From: Wenzhouxiangella sp.
Lineage (GTDB): Bacteria; Pseudomonadota; Gammaproteobacteria; Xanthomonadales; Wenzhouxiangellaceae
Assembly (NCBI GenBank): GCA_007134485.1
Contig: SLKT01000113.1
Location: 1-43,970 of the forward strand
DNA length: 43,970 nucleotides
Direction of reading: 5' to 3'
This document shows, in pieces, positions 24,119 to 32,190 of this stretch. Numbering within the stretch: position 1 is the stretch's first letter; every line of letters starts with the position of its first letter. Both the position numbers and the translations under genes were made by a program. Under the pieces are notes generated by a model that saw nothing but the letters and a program-made list of their open reading frames with translations, did no database searches and was not told where the DNA came from.

Positions 24119-25509
24119 GCCAGTCCGTCTGGATCGTCGAGGATGATCATGCCTTGGGCTGGGTGTTGGAGCGCACCCTGTTGGGTGCGGGCTTCGATGT
24201 CAGCCTGTTCCGCAGCGCCGATGACGCACTGCTGGCCCTGGCCGATACCACCCCGGCAGTCATCATTGCCGATGTGCGCCTGCCCGGCGAAAGTGGACTG
24301 AGCCTGCTGGGACGATCCACGCCCGACCAACCAGCACCGCCGGTGATTGTCATGACCGCCCAATCCGACCTGGAAAGCGCGATCAGCGCCTATGGCGCCG
24401 GGGCTTTCGAATACCTGCCCAAGCCCTTTGATATTGACGAACTGGTGGTTCTGGTCAACAAGGCTGCCGGTCAGTCCGCGCGCGCCGACGCCGATGAGCA
24501 AAAGTCCGTGGCAACCCCGGAACTACTCGGTGAAGCGCCGGCCATGCAGAATGTCTTTCGGGCCATTGGTCGAATGTCACGATCCGACATGTCGGTACTG
24601 ATCACCGGCGAGACCGGCACCGGCAAGGAACTGATCGCCCGCGCTCTGCACCGACACAGCCCGCGCGCCAACCGGCCTCTGATCGCACTCAACACCGCGG
24701 CCATTCCCACCGATCTGCTTGAAGCCGAGTTGTTTGGCCATGAAAAAGGCGCCTTTACCGGAGCGGACCAGTCGCGACCGGGCCGCTTTGAACAGGCCGA
24801 TGGCGGCACCTTGTTCCTTGACGAGGTCGGAGACATGCCACTGGCTTTGCAAACGCGGCTGTTGCGCGTGCTGGCCGAAGGCGAGTTCTACCGGGTCGGT
24901 GGCCGTGAAACTCGACGTGTCAATGTGCGCATTGTGGCCGCCACCCATCGCGATCTGAAAGAAGAGGTGGCAGCCGGTCGTTTTCGCGAAGACCTGTATC
25001 ACCGCCTCAACGTGATCCATCTACCGGTCCCGTCCCTGCGCGAACGACGCGAAGACATCCCCGACCTGGTCAATCACTTCCTCGCCGGCGCCGCGGTTGA
25101 GCTCAATACCGTGCGCAAGCGGCTGCTGCCGGAAACCCTGGAGCGATTGATTCATCATGACTGGCCCGGCAACGTGCGGGAACTGGAAAACACTTGCCGC
25201 TGGCTGACCGTCATGGCCCCGGGCCAGGACATCACCCCCGGCGATTTGCCAGAGCCCTTAACTGGCTCCAGGCCAGCGGTTGCCGAACCCGACTGGTCGC
25301 AGGCTTTGGCTTACTGGCTGGATCAGCGCCTGGAGGAAGGTGACCGTAGCCTTTGGCAGAACACCAACGAAACGATCGAGCGTATATTGCTCGAGCGCGC
25401 CCTGAATCACTGTCGGAATCATCGCCAGCAAGCGGCTGCCGCACTGGGGATTGGCCGCAACACCCTGACTCGCAAACTCAACAAGCTTGGAATGGAAACC
25501 GATACCTGA
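24115..25509 (+). CDS. ntrC: Nitrogen regulator NtrC (GlnG), sigma-54 activator, 464 aa
   Basis: The receiver domain has phosphoacceptor D53 in VIIADVRLPGESG and the T/K pair VMTAQ and LPKPF. The AAA+ domain has Walker A GETGTGKE, the sigma-54 contact loop GAFTGA, Walker B GGTLFLDEVGDM and the sensor segment VNVRIVAATHRDL. The C-terminal Fis-type HTH (QAAAALGIGRNTLTRKLNKL) ends the protein. Length agrees with E. coli NtrC (469). It would activate the sigma-54 promoter of glnK-amtB upstream. Translationally coupled to ntrB. Confidence 0.96.
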   Translation: MSQSVWIVEDDHALGWVLERTLLGAGFDVSLFRSADDALLALADTTPAVIIADVRLPGESGLSLLGRSTPDQPAPPVIVMTAQSDLESAISAYGAGAFEYLPKPFDIDELVVLVNKAAGQSARADADEQKSVATPELLGEAPAMQNVFRAIGRMSRSDMSVLITGETGTGKELIARALHRHSPRANRPLIALNTAAIPTDLLEAELFGHEKGAFTGADQSRPGRFEQADGGTLFLDEVGDMPLALQTRLLRVLAEGEFYRVGGRETRRVNVRIVAATHRDLKEEVAAGRFREDLYHRLNVIHLPVPSLRERREDIPDLVNHFLAGAAVELNTVRKRLLPETLERLIHHDWPGNVRELENTCRWLTVMAPGQDITPGDLPEPLTGSRPAVAEPDWSQALAYWLDQRLEEGDRSLWQNTNETIERILLERALNHCRNHRQQAAAALGIGRNTLTRKLNKLGMETDT

Positions 25510-25624
25510 AGAAATCTGGTTTCATCGCAGTTCCACGTTCATGGGCTCAGGCCGTTTCGGCGTGGACAAGCCTGGCATGCTTTCTGCCGTAAGATATCCG
25601 GGCCGTTCAAAATAACCCCTGATC

Positions 25625-26506
25625 ATGATTCGGAAATACTTGACGGCGTCCGCGCTGCTTGCCTTGATGTTGATCAACACCATCGTGTTGATCGGGCCGA
25701 TGCTCCTGTTTGCCTTGCTGAGACTGTTGTTGCCCGGCAAAAGACTGAAACAATCGTGTTCGCAAGCGGTGATGTGGATCGCCGAGCACTGGGCCGAGAT
25801 CAACAAGGGCATTTTTGCCTTGCTGCTGCCGACGCAGTGGGATATTCGCGGAACCGAGGGCTTGCGGCGTGACCGGTCCTACCTGGTGATCAGCAATCAT
25901 CAAAGCTGGGTGGATATTCCAGCGCTGGTTGAAGCACTGAACTGCAAGGTGCCGTATTTCAAGTTCTTTCTGAAAAAGGAACTGATCTGGGTGCCATTCC
26001 TGGGGCTGGCTTTCTGGGCGCTGGATTATCCGTTCATGAAACGTTACAGCAAGGAATATCTGGCTCGGCACCCGGAAAAGAAAGGCGAAGATCTGGCCAT
26101 CACTCGCCGGGCCTGCGAGAAGTTTCGCGATCTGCCGGTCACGATTACCAATTTTCTGGAAGGAACACGATTCAGTGCCGAGAAACGCGCTGCGCAGAAC
26201 TCACCTTATCAGCACCTGCTGCAGCCCAAGGCGGGCGGGGTTGCCTTCGTGCTGGCGGTGCTCGGTGAGCAGCTCGATGCCTTGCTGGATGTGACGATTG
26301 TCTATCCGGGTGATCACACGCCTGGCTTCTGGGAGTTGATCAGCGGTCAAGTGCCGAAGGTGATCATTGATATTCAGTCCCGACCACTGGCGCCTGAGTT
26401 GTGGCAGGGTGACTACGCCAACGATCCGGAGTTTCGGCAACAAATGCATCAGTGGGTTGCCCGACTCTGGGAGGACAAGGATCGGCGAATCGCCGAAATG
26501 CGGTGA
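25625..26506 (+). CDS. 1-acyl-glycerol-3-phosphate-type acyltransferase (YihG-like), 293 aa
   Basis: A PlsC-fold acyltransferase that would transfer an acyl chain to a lysophospholipid. An N-terminal membrane segment (about 8-37) precedes the catalytic NHQSWVD (H-x4-D), a substrate motif FFLKKELIWVPFLG, and FLEGTR (the EGTR motif), then LQPKAGGVAFVLAVLGEQ. Overall it resembles the larger YihG/LCLAT1-like group rather than PlsC. It lies alone between ntrC and the convergent DUF442 gene. Confidence 0.88.
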   Translation: MIRKYLTASALLALMLINTIVLIGPMLLFALLRLLLPGKRLKQSCSQAVMWIAEHWAEINKGIFALLLPTQWDIRGTEGLRRDRSYLVISNHQSWVDIPALVEALNCKVPYFKFFLKKELIWVPFLGLAFWALDYPFMKRYSKEYLARHPEKKGEDLAITRRACEKFRDLPVTITNFLEGTRFSAEKRAAQNSPYQHLLQPKAGGVAFVLAVLGEQLDALLDVTIVYPGDHTPGFWELISGQVPKVIIDIQSRPLAPELWQGDYANDPEFRQQMHQWVARLWEDKDRRIAEMR

Positions 26507-26541
26507 TACGAGCGACGACTTCACTCCAGCCGGGGCGTAGA

Positions 26542-27021
26542 TCAGGTCGACAAGCCCACAGCTTTCCGAATGGTGGGCTCGGCGGCTTTCAGACCTGCTG
26601 CCAAGCCACGCTTCAGGGCATCCCGAGCATTTACCTTGCCGTGCCGATACGCGGCCAGAGCCAGCATCGCGCCGACCCGATTGCCACTGGCGCAGTGCAC
26701 CAGCATCGGCTTGAGCTGTGCATCGTTCCAGTAGGTCCAGAATTGTCGCGTCTTGCCCTCATCCACCGTTTCCAGGCCACTGACAGGAAGCTGCAGAAAC
26801 CTCAGGCCAGCCTGTTTGACACGACCGGCGAAATCATCACCATTCCACTCCCTGGTCTCGCGCAGGTCAAGCACGGTATTGACCCCGGCTTGCTTGAGTC
26901 GAGCCAGGTCACGATCGGAAGGGCAGCCGCCGGCAAGGATCCCGGGCTCGGGCAGGCAGGCGTTATCAAGATCCAGCTTGGCTGGATCAGGAAAATCATT
27001 TGCGGGTGAGCTCGAATTCAT
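26542..27021 (-). CDS. DUF442 phosphatase-like / sulfurtransferase-like protein, 159 aa
   Basis: DUF442 (beta-lactamase-hydrolase-like phosphatase) family. The active-site loop is VHCASGNRVGAM, with Cys110 and Arg115 in a CxSGxR (CX4R) pattern, and VNTVLDLRETREWN precedes it. In plant-associated bacteria this domain is fused to the persulfide dioxygenase of the bigR operon; here it is a separate gene. Its start overlaps the TauE stop by ATGA, so the two are co-translated. It is likely a sulfurtransferase or phosphatase helper in sulfide detoxification. The frame is open for much longer upstream over tauE, but the similarity starts at 27021. Confidence 0.85.
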   Translation of the reverse strand: MNSSSPANDFPDPAKLDLDNACLPEPGILAGGCPSDRDLARLKQAGVNTVLDLRETREWNGDDFAGRVKQAGLRFLQLPVSGLETVDEGKTRQFWTYWNDAQLKPMLVHCASGNRVGAMLALAAYRHGKVNARDALKRGLAAGLKAAEPTIRKAVGLST

Positions 27022-27797
27022 TGCTCTGCTCCAGTCAAGGAAAATGATGACATGACTCCGCTGGCATCGATCAAAATGACAGCGGCAACGATCAACAGCA
27101 AGGCAGCGAATGCCTTGCGAAACACTTCTGCCGGCAGTCGGCGCCCCAGCCAGCCACCCAACACGCTGCCGAGACCGCCCAGCAAGATGAAGATACCGAT
27201 GATGGTCCAGTCGACGCTCATGTCCAGACGATCCAGCACCGACAGATATTTGGCAAAACCGGCCAGGGACTTCAGGGCAATGATGACCAGGCTGGTGCCC
27301 ACCGCGATCACTGGGTTCAAGCCGCCCAGGAGAATCAGTGCCGGGATGATCAGGAAGCCGCCGCCCACCCCTACAAATCCGGTCAGTGCCCCCACGGCGA
27401 TACCGTCGACGATGATTTTCCAGCGTGCCCGGACCTTGACTTCCAACGTGGTCGCGTGTTTTCGCAGCATGCCGTAGGCAGCAACCAGCATCACCAGGGC
27501 AAATACCCCAAGCTGAAAAGCACCAGTGACAAATTCGGCCAGCCAGGCGCCGCCCACCGTACCAAGGATGCCAGGCACACCAAACCAGAGCACCGAGCGC
27601 CAGTCGATCATCCCGCGACGCAAGTAGGACAAGGCGCCCAGCCCGGCCACTGCGCCGACGATAGCCAGCGAGCCGGCAATCGCCACCTTTTCCGGCTGGC
27701 CGACCAGGTACACCAGCACCGGAACAGTGACAATCGAGCCACCAGAGCCAAACAGACCCAGGGCAATTCCGATCAGTACAGCGCCAATCCATGCCAT
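27018..27797 (-). CDS. TauE/SafE-family sulfite exporter, 259 aa
   Basis: An inner-membrane protein with about eight helices. The duplicated TauE motifs are visible: ALGLFGSGGSIVTVPVLVYL near the N-terminus and GALTGFVGVGGGFLIIPALI in the second half. It probably exports sulfite or related sulfur oxyanions made by the persulfide dioxygenase. It leads the leftward arm of a divergent sulfide unit, and DUF442 overlaps its end. Confidence 0.88.
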   Translation of the reverse strand: MAWIGAVLIGIALGLFGSGGSIVTVPVLVYLVGQPEKVAIAGSLAIVGAVAGLGALSYLRRGMIDWRSVLWFGVPGILGTVGGAWLAEFVTGAFQLGVFALVMLVAAYGMLRKHATTLEVKVRARWKIIVDGIAVGALTGFVGVGGGFLIIPALILLGGLNPVIAVGTSLVIIALKSLAGFAKYLSVLDRLDMSVDWTIIGIFILLGGLGSVLGGWLGRRLPAEVFRKAFAALLLIVAAVILIDASGVMSSFSLTGAEQ

Positions 27798-27858
27798 ATT
27801 TCAAAACTCCATTCGAGCGGCGCCGGCACAGGCATCGTCCGGCATCCGCGACCAAGTG

Positions 27859-27886
27859 TTGACTATATATTAGAAGATGCTAAACT
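27859..27886 (+). promoter_or_regulatory. Promoter with overlapping TTAG/CTAA palindrome, sulfide operon
   Basis: TTGACT (27859-27864), 16 bases, TAAACT (27881-27886) fits a sigma-70 promoter for the MBL-YeeE genes. Between the boxes is an inverted repeat, TTAG-N6-CTAA (27870-27883), in AT-rich DNA. This is the kind of site bound by ArsR-family sulfide sensors (BigR/SqrR). No such regulator gene is in the window. Confidence 0.55.
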
Positions 27887-27918
27887 ATTTTGCAACTGAA
27901 ATTCTCGGAGGCAATACC

Positions 27919-28845
27919 ATGCAAACTGCAAACCAAAGCATTGATCAGCCACAAGCGTTGGTCACGCCATTCCATCATCCAGACACCGGCACCTGGTCCT
28001 ATGTCGTTCAGGACTCGAGCAGCAAGGCCGCCGCAATCATCGACCCGGTGATGGATTTCGAATTCCGGGCCGGCCGCACCTATACCGACTACGCCGACGA
28101 GATGCTTGATTTCGTTCGACGTGAACAGCTCGAGGTCAAATGGATACTGGAGACCCATGCCCATGCCGACCACCTGTCTGCCGCGCCCTATCTGCAGGAA
28201 CACCTGGGCGCGCCAGTCGGGATCGGGCGAGGCATTACCGCTGTACAGGAGCGTTTCAAGAAGCTTTTCAACCTCCCGGATGCCTTCAGAACTGATGGCA
28301 GTCAGTTCGATCACCTGTTTGACGACGGCGATACTTTCGCTATCGGAAATCTGGCAGGCCGGGTGATCTCCACCCCGGGTCACACCTCCGATTCCAACAG
28401 CTTCCTGATCGGTGATGCGCTGTTCGTCGGCGACTCGCTGTTTGCACCGCGCTTCGGCACGGCCCGCTGCGACTTTCCGGGCGGCGATGCCGGGGTGTTG
28501 TTCGACTCCATTCAGAAGCTCTACCAGCTGCCCGAGGACACGCGGGTCTTTCTCTGTCACGACTACCCGCCTGAAGGCAAGGAGCCGATTTGCGAGACCA
28601 CCATCGGCGAACAGAAGCGCGGAAACGTCCACGTCCGTGCCGATACCGGACGTGAAGACTTCGTCGCCATGCGCAACGAACGCGACGATTCGCTGCCAAT
28701 GCCGGACCTGATCATCCCCTCGGTGCAGGTCAACATCAACACCGGCAAGCCGATGCCGGCCGAAGACAACGGGACGGCCTATATCAAGGTGCCGCTGAAC
28801 ATCTTCCGGGGTGACCCTGAAAGACTGGCAAGGAGTTCGTCATGA
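27919..28845 (+). CDS. Persulfide dioxygenase-like MBL-fold metallohydrolase (ETHE1/Blh type), 308 aa
   Basis: Metallo-beta-lactamase fold of the persulfide dioxygenase group, which oxidises glutathione persulfide to sulfite. The motif THAHADH (about 79-85) is the family metal-binding site; STPGHTSDS, GDSLFAPRFG and LCHDYPP are also characteristic, the last two including an Asp/His metal ligand. GGAGG before the ATG at 27919 favours this start over one 14 codons upstream. Its stop overlaps the first YeeE-like gene by ATGA. It is divergent from TauE-DUF442, together matching the gene content of the bigR operon without the regulator. Confidence 0.9.
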   Translation: MQTANQSIDQPQALVTPFHHPDTGTWSYVVQDSSSKAAAIIDPVMDFEFRAGRTYTDYADEMLDFVRREQLEVKWILETHAHADHLSAAPYLQEHLGAPVGIGRGITAVQERFKKLFNLPDAFRTDGSQFDHLFDDGDTFAIGNLAGRVISTPGHTSDSNSFLIGDALFVGDSLFAPRFGTARCDFPGGDAGVLFDSIQKLYQLPEDTRVFLCHDYPPEGKEPICETTIGEQKRGNVHVRADTGREDFVAMRNERDDSLPMPDLIIPSVQVNINTGKPMPAEDNGTAYIKVPLNIFRGDPERLARSSS

Positions 28846-29297
28846 CAATCGACTGGGCATCGTTCACACCATGGCTGGCCTTGAGCGGCGGCGCACTGAT
28901 TGGATTATCGGCCACCTTGCTTTGGCTGGGCATGGGCCGGATCGCCGGGATCAGCGGCATTGCAGGCGGCCTGTTCAACCTGAAGGAGGCCAGCGGTGAC
29001 CGCAGCTGGCGGTTGCTGTTTCTGCTTGGCTTGATCGGCGGCGCCTTGATCGTTCACCTGGTCACCGGCGGCCTGTTCGAAGTCCGTAGCGGCTACCCGA
29101 TCTGGCTGCTGATCGGCGGTGCCATGCTGGTTGGCATCGGCACGCGCATGGGCTCGGGTTGCACCAGCGGCCACGGCGTTTGCGGCCTGGCGCGCTTGTC
29201 AATGCGTGGCCTGTTCGCCACCCTGACTTTCATGGCCACCGCTTTCATCACCGTTTTCGTGATCCGGCATCTATTTGCCTTTGGAGGTGCAGTATGA
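28842..29297 (+). CDS. YeeE/YedE-family sulfur transporter subunit 1, 151 aa
   Basis: Half-size YeeE/YedE membrane protein with about four helices. The conserved sulfur-relay motif GSGCTSGHGVCGLARLS (C107, C114) is present. Such split pairs are thought to move thiosulfate or sulfane sulfur across the inner membrane. It overlaps both the MBL gene (ATGA) and the second subunit (ATGA), so the three are tightly coupled. Confidence 0.88.
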   Translation: MTIDWASFTPWLALSGGALIGLSATLLWLGMGRIAGISGIAGGLFNLKEASGDRSWRLLFLLGLIGGALIVHLVTGGLFEVRSGYPIWLLIGGAMLVGIGTRMGSGCTSGHGVCGLARLSMRGLFATLTFMATAFITVFVIRHLFAFGGAV

Positions 29298-29719
29298 AAA
29301 ATCTTTTTGCACTGGGCGCCGGCCTGCTGTTTGGCGCTGGCCTGTACGTGGCCATGATGGCCGATCCGAACAAGGTGCTGGCCTTTCTCGACCTGGCCGG
29401 CGCCTGGGACCCGTCGCTGGCCCTGGTCATGGTCGGTGCCATTGCCGTCACCGCGGTAGGTTTCGCCGTTTCCAGGCGCATGCAGACCAGTTTCAGTGGG
29501 CAAGCTTTCGGCTGGCCGACGCTTGGCAAGCCAGACCTTAAGTTACTCGGCGGCGCGGCGCTGTTCGGCATTGGCTGGGGCATGACCGGCTACTGCCCCG
29601 GACCGGGCTTTGCGGCACTGGCTGTCAACCCGGCCGAGGCCGTACCGTACCTGTTGGCCATGGTCGCGGGAATGCTGGCCTGGGACCGGGGACTGTCGAA
29701 GCGAACCAGTCCCGGCTGA
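29294..29719 (+). CDS. YeeE/YedE-family sulfur transporter subunit 2, 141 aa
   Basis: The second half of the split YeeE/YedE transporter, four helices, with the matching motif GMTGYCPGPGFAAL (C101). It starts MKNLFALGAGLLFGAG, overlapping the first subunit by ATGA. Together the two would form one transporter supplying or removing sulfane sulfur for the persulfide pathway. The frame is open upstream inside the first subunit, but the similarity begins at 29294. Confidence 0.88.
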   Translation: MKNLFALGAGLLFGAGLYVAMMADPNKVLAFLDLAGAWDPSLALVMVGAIAVTAVGFAVSRRMQTSFSGQAFGWPTLGKPDLKLLGGAALFGIGWGMTGYCPGPGFAALAVNPAEAVPYLLAMVAGMLAWDRGLSKRTSPG

Positions 29720-29828
29720 TTCCCGAACTGCTTCGGTTGCCGCAGTCCGAGATACTTCGGGCAGTTGGGGGCATGAGGATTGTATGTCCTGCGCGCGCCT
29801 GACGACCAGGTGCCTGGACGATATGGGA

Positions 29829-29867
29829 AGCCGCTTGAGGCTGTAGATCGGTGTCCCGGTTTTTTTT
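29829..29867 (+). terminator. Weak candidate terminator after the YeeE pair
   Basis: A short AGCC/GGCT stem-loop lies shortly before a run of eight T at 29860-29867. The stem is short and not directly next to the T-run, so this is a weak candidate for the end of the MBL-YeeE transcript. A TATACT at 29883-29888 may be the -10 of the next gene. Confidence 0.25.
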
Positions 29868-29917
29868 CAGCCTTGAACAGGATATACTTTAGCGACTTGT
29901 CACCGATGGGGATTTTC

Positions 29918-30760
29918 ATGCCACGCTTTCTAAAATTCATGAGCAGTATGCTGCTCGCAAGCCTGTTTTCGGTCAGTGCAGTCGCCCAGACTGCGGAATA
30001 CGTCGCTGCCAGCTGGGACGATGACCGGATCCACCTGCTTGATGCGGACTTTGAATCGATCAGCGATTTTGCTGCCGGGGCGTCGAACCCGAACGGAATC
30101 GCCTTCGATGGCCAGTACATCTACTCGGGACACTTCGGAAGCGCTGAAATGATCGCCTATGAGGAGGATGGCACCGAGGTCTTCAGGTGGAGCAATCCCG
30201 AGGTCGATAGCCTCCAGGCACTGACCTATATCGAAAGCACCAACGAACTGGCAATCAACGGAGATACAGTTGATATCGCCTTTCTCGACCCGGCCGACGG
30301 CGACGTGACCCGTACCCTGGACCTGGATTTCAGTTGCTCCGGGCTCGAGGGCGTGGCAAGCGATGGGGCTGGCGGATTGTGGCTGTTGTGTAACCAAGGT
30401 CTGTTTCTGATCGACGACACCACCGGTGACCAGATCGATGCGGTCAGTTCGCCGACCACCGGAACCTGCGATTTCAACGGCACGGGGATTGCCCCGGCCG
30501 CTGGCGGTCTGCTTGCACTTGGTTGTACCAACGGCGACTGGTTTCTCTGGAATCCGGATACTGAATCGGTCGTGGAAAGCGGCAATAACGGAATCCAGAT
30601 GTACGGGCTCGCCCCGCTGGGGCTTGACGCGCCGCCACCCCCGACAACGGACACCCCCATCTCGGTTCCGGCCGGATCAATGGTGTCCTGGACGATACTC
30701 GCGTTGATTCTGCTGCTCGCCGCCGGCTTTGTTCTGCGCCGGCGCGGTGAAAATTACTGA
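29918..30760 (+). CDS. Beta-propeller-like secreted protein with C-terminal sorting signal, 280 aa
   Basis: A signal peptide (MPRFLKFMSSMLLASLFSVS, then AVAQ) leads into repeated strands of an NHL- or quinoprotein-like propeller: YVAASWDDDRIHLLDADFES, NPNGIAFDGQYIYSGHFGS, GVASDGAGGLWLLCNQGLF. The C-terminus (about 247-280) is Pro-rich (PPPPTTDTP) followed by SVPAGSMVSWTILALILLLA, then GFVLRRR: a membrane helix with a basic end like IPTL-CTERM sorting signals. GGGGA lies seven bases before the ATG. The ligand is unknown; it is probably displayed on the cell surface. Low similarity between repeats makes the propeller call moderate. Confidence 0.72.
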   Translation: MPRFLKFMSSMLLASLFSVSAVAQTAEYVAASWDDDRIHLLDADFESISDFAAGASNPNGIAFDGQYIYSGHFGSAEMIAYEEDGTEVFRWSNPEVDSLQALTYIESTNELAINGDTVDIAFLDPADGDVTRTLDLDFSCSGLEGVASDGAGGLWLLCNQGLFLIDDTTGDQIDAVSSPTTGTCDFNGTGIAPAAGGLLALGCTNGDWFLWNPDTESVVESGNNGIQMYGLAPLGLDAPPPPTTDTPISVPAGSMVSWTILALILLLAAGFVLRRRGENY

Positions 30761-30771
30761 TCAGCTTGGCG

Positions 30772-30806
30772 GGCACGGCCCGCGAAATTGATTCGCGGGC
30801 CGTGCC
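30772..30806. terminator. Strong bidirectional hairpin
   Basis: A perfect 15-bp inverted repeat, GGCACGGCCCGCGAA (30772-30786) and TTCGCGGGCCGTGCC (30792-30806), has a 5-base loop. It separates the convergent propeller and DsrE-like genes and would stop or stabilise both transcripts. Confidence 0.75.
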
Positions 30807-30833
30807 GAATGCCTTGATCCCACGATTGGGGAT

Positions 30834-31283
30834 TCAGAAGGTAAAGAAGCGGGTATCACCCTCCATGAACGCGCCGACGTCGTCTGGCATGGTCACACCG
30901 ACACCGTCGATCAAATCATCTTCGGTGAAGTCGGTGTTGGGTAAAAAGATGGCGCAGACATCGACCTGGGCACCTGCCTTGATCAGGCCCTTCATGATTT
31001 GTTGAGCATTGGCATCAGGGCCGGCCAGGGTCGGTCCTTCGAATGCCTTGGTGCCCAAGACACCGCCATCGCTACAAAGCAGGATACGGACCTCTGAACC
31101 TCGCTCCACCATCTGGCGGCTCAGGATCATGGCCATGGCCTGGGTTTGCGGGCGATCAGAAGTGACGGTGACCAGCACCTGGTCTGCACTTTCCTGGTCG
31201 CCATGAGAGGCGGCTGACAAGGCCATTGGCGCCATGGCAACTGCGAGAAAGAGGACGATCGGCAGATACTTGATATTTGGCAT
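30834..31283 (-). CDS. Periplasmic DsrE-family protein, 149 aa
   Basis: A signal peptide (MPNIKYLPIVLFLAVAMAPM, then ALSA) is followed by a DsrE/DsrF-like domain: QVLVTVTSDRPQTQAMAMIL, VRILLCSDGGVLG, LIKAGAQVDVCAIFLPNTDF, each with a Cys. Such proteins bind sulfane sulfur. I used the ATG at 31283, with GGAG upstream, because the signal then begins correctly. It is close to the sulfide genes and could act as a periplasmic sulfur carrier for them. Confidence 0.82.
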   Translation of the reverse strand: MPNIKYLPIVLFLAVAMAPMALSAASHGDQESADQVLVTVTSDRPQTQAMAMILSRQMVERGSEVRILLCSDGGVLGTKAFEGPTLAGPDANAQQIMKGLIKAGAQVDVCAIFLPNTDFTEDDLIDGVGVTMPDDVGAFMEGDTRFFTF

Positions 31284-31420
31284 TGGAGGATCTCCAGTCA
31301 GTGACAAGAACACAAGGCCGTAACAACGGCAACTCCAATGTCACTATATCACATATTAGCGAGATCTGATGGAATAGGCCGGAGGCGGGTCAAGGCTGGA
31401 AATGGGTCAGGCGTGTGTCC

Positions 31421-32095
31421 CTATTCCGCCGCTTCCGGGCAGTGCTCGATCAGCTTTTCAGCGAAAGCAACCATGATGTCCTGCTCGCTGGCCGTCATCG
31501 CCTTCGGAGCATCGTCCGGAGCTTCCTCGGGCAGGCCATGAAGGCCGACGGCCACTTCTATGAGGGCATCACCACAGGTGATCATCAGCAACTCCTCGGG
31601 TGAATGGTGCAAGATCGCCAGATCGCCGGGGCCATCGATTTCTTGGTAATCGTAGGGCTCGCCGAACGGCCCCCTGGGCGCACGTGCAATGGCCCCGATG
31701 ACATCGTCGCCGGGTTCCATCTCGAGGTCACGCATGACCTGTTCCTCGGATTCAATCTGCTCGCGAGAGCGCAGGTGATTCAGAGCCACGGCGAGCTGCG
31801 CGGTGGAAGTCAGGGTCACGCCATCCATCGACTCCTCGAATCGGCCCAAGGATATGATGAAGGAATAAGGCCCGCCAAAGTCCTGATCGGGATCGAACTG
31901 CGGCTCGAAAGTGGCATCGTCCGGGCCGAATCGTTCCGCCATGGCCTGCATCACCTCCTGGCTGACCAGCCGTGCGGAATTGTCGGCATGGGCCTCCAGG
32001 CAGGCGCAGTCGTCGGCCATGGCCTGGGGCGCCAGGCCGAAGGTCAGTCCGAAAGTGGCAATGGCGGCGATGGAAGAATTCCTTAATGAAAACAT
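31421..32095 (-). CDS. Secreted protein of unknown family, paralogue B, 224 aa
   Basis: The signal (MFSLRNSSIAAIATFGLTFG, then LAPQAMA) precedes DDCACLEA and the same landmarks as paralogue A: QEVMQAMAERFGP, DPDQDFGGPY, LGRFEESMDG, STAQL, SREQIES, FGEPYDYQE, DGPGDLAILH, ITCGDAL and EHC. All four cysteines are conserved with A. It lies between the DsrE-like gene and mfd. Function is unknown; the conserved Cys and the acidic surface suggest a folded periplasmic domain with possible redox or metal role. Confidence 0.8.
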   Translation of the reverse strand: MFSLRNSSIAAIATFGLTFGLAPQAMADDCACLEAHADNSARLVSQEVMQAMAERFGPDDATFEPQFDPDQDFGGPYSFIISLGRFEESMDGVTLTSTAQLAVALNHLRSREQIESEEQVMRDLEMEPGDDVIGAIARAPRGPFGEPYDYQEIDGPGDLAILHHSPEELLMITCGDALIEVAVGLHGLPEEAPDDAPKAMTASEQDIMVAFAEKLIEHCPEAAE

Positions 32096-32190
32096 AACGA
32101 TGGTTGGCTTTTCCGATTCTTGAGTGTACCCCCAGCTTACGCAAATCGAGTCCAGATTGTGACAATGCAGGGCCAGTTCGGACCGGTCAA

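Noticed and set aside
26542-27021. Classical protein tyrosine phosphatase
   Set aside because: The loop is C-x4-R (CASGNR), not C-x5-R, and the rest fits DUF442.
27022-27855. Long N-terminal extension of the DUF442 frame over tauE
   Set aside because: It is the out-of-frame shadow of the TauE gene, which has clear family motifs.
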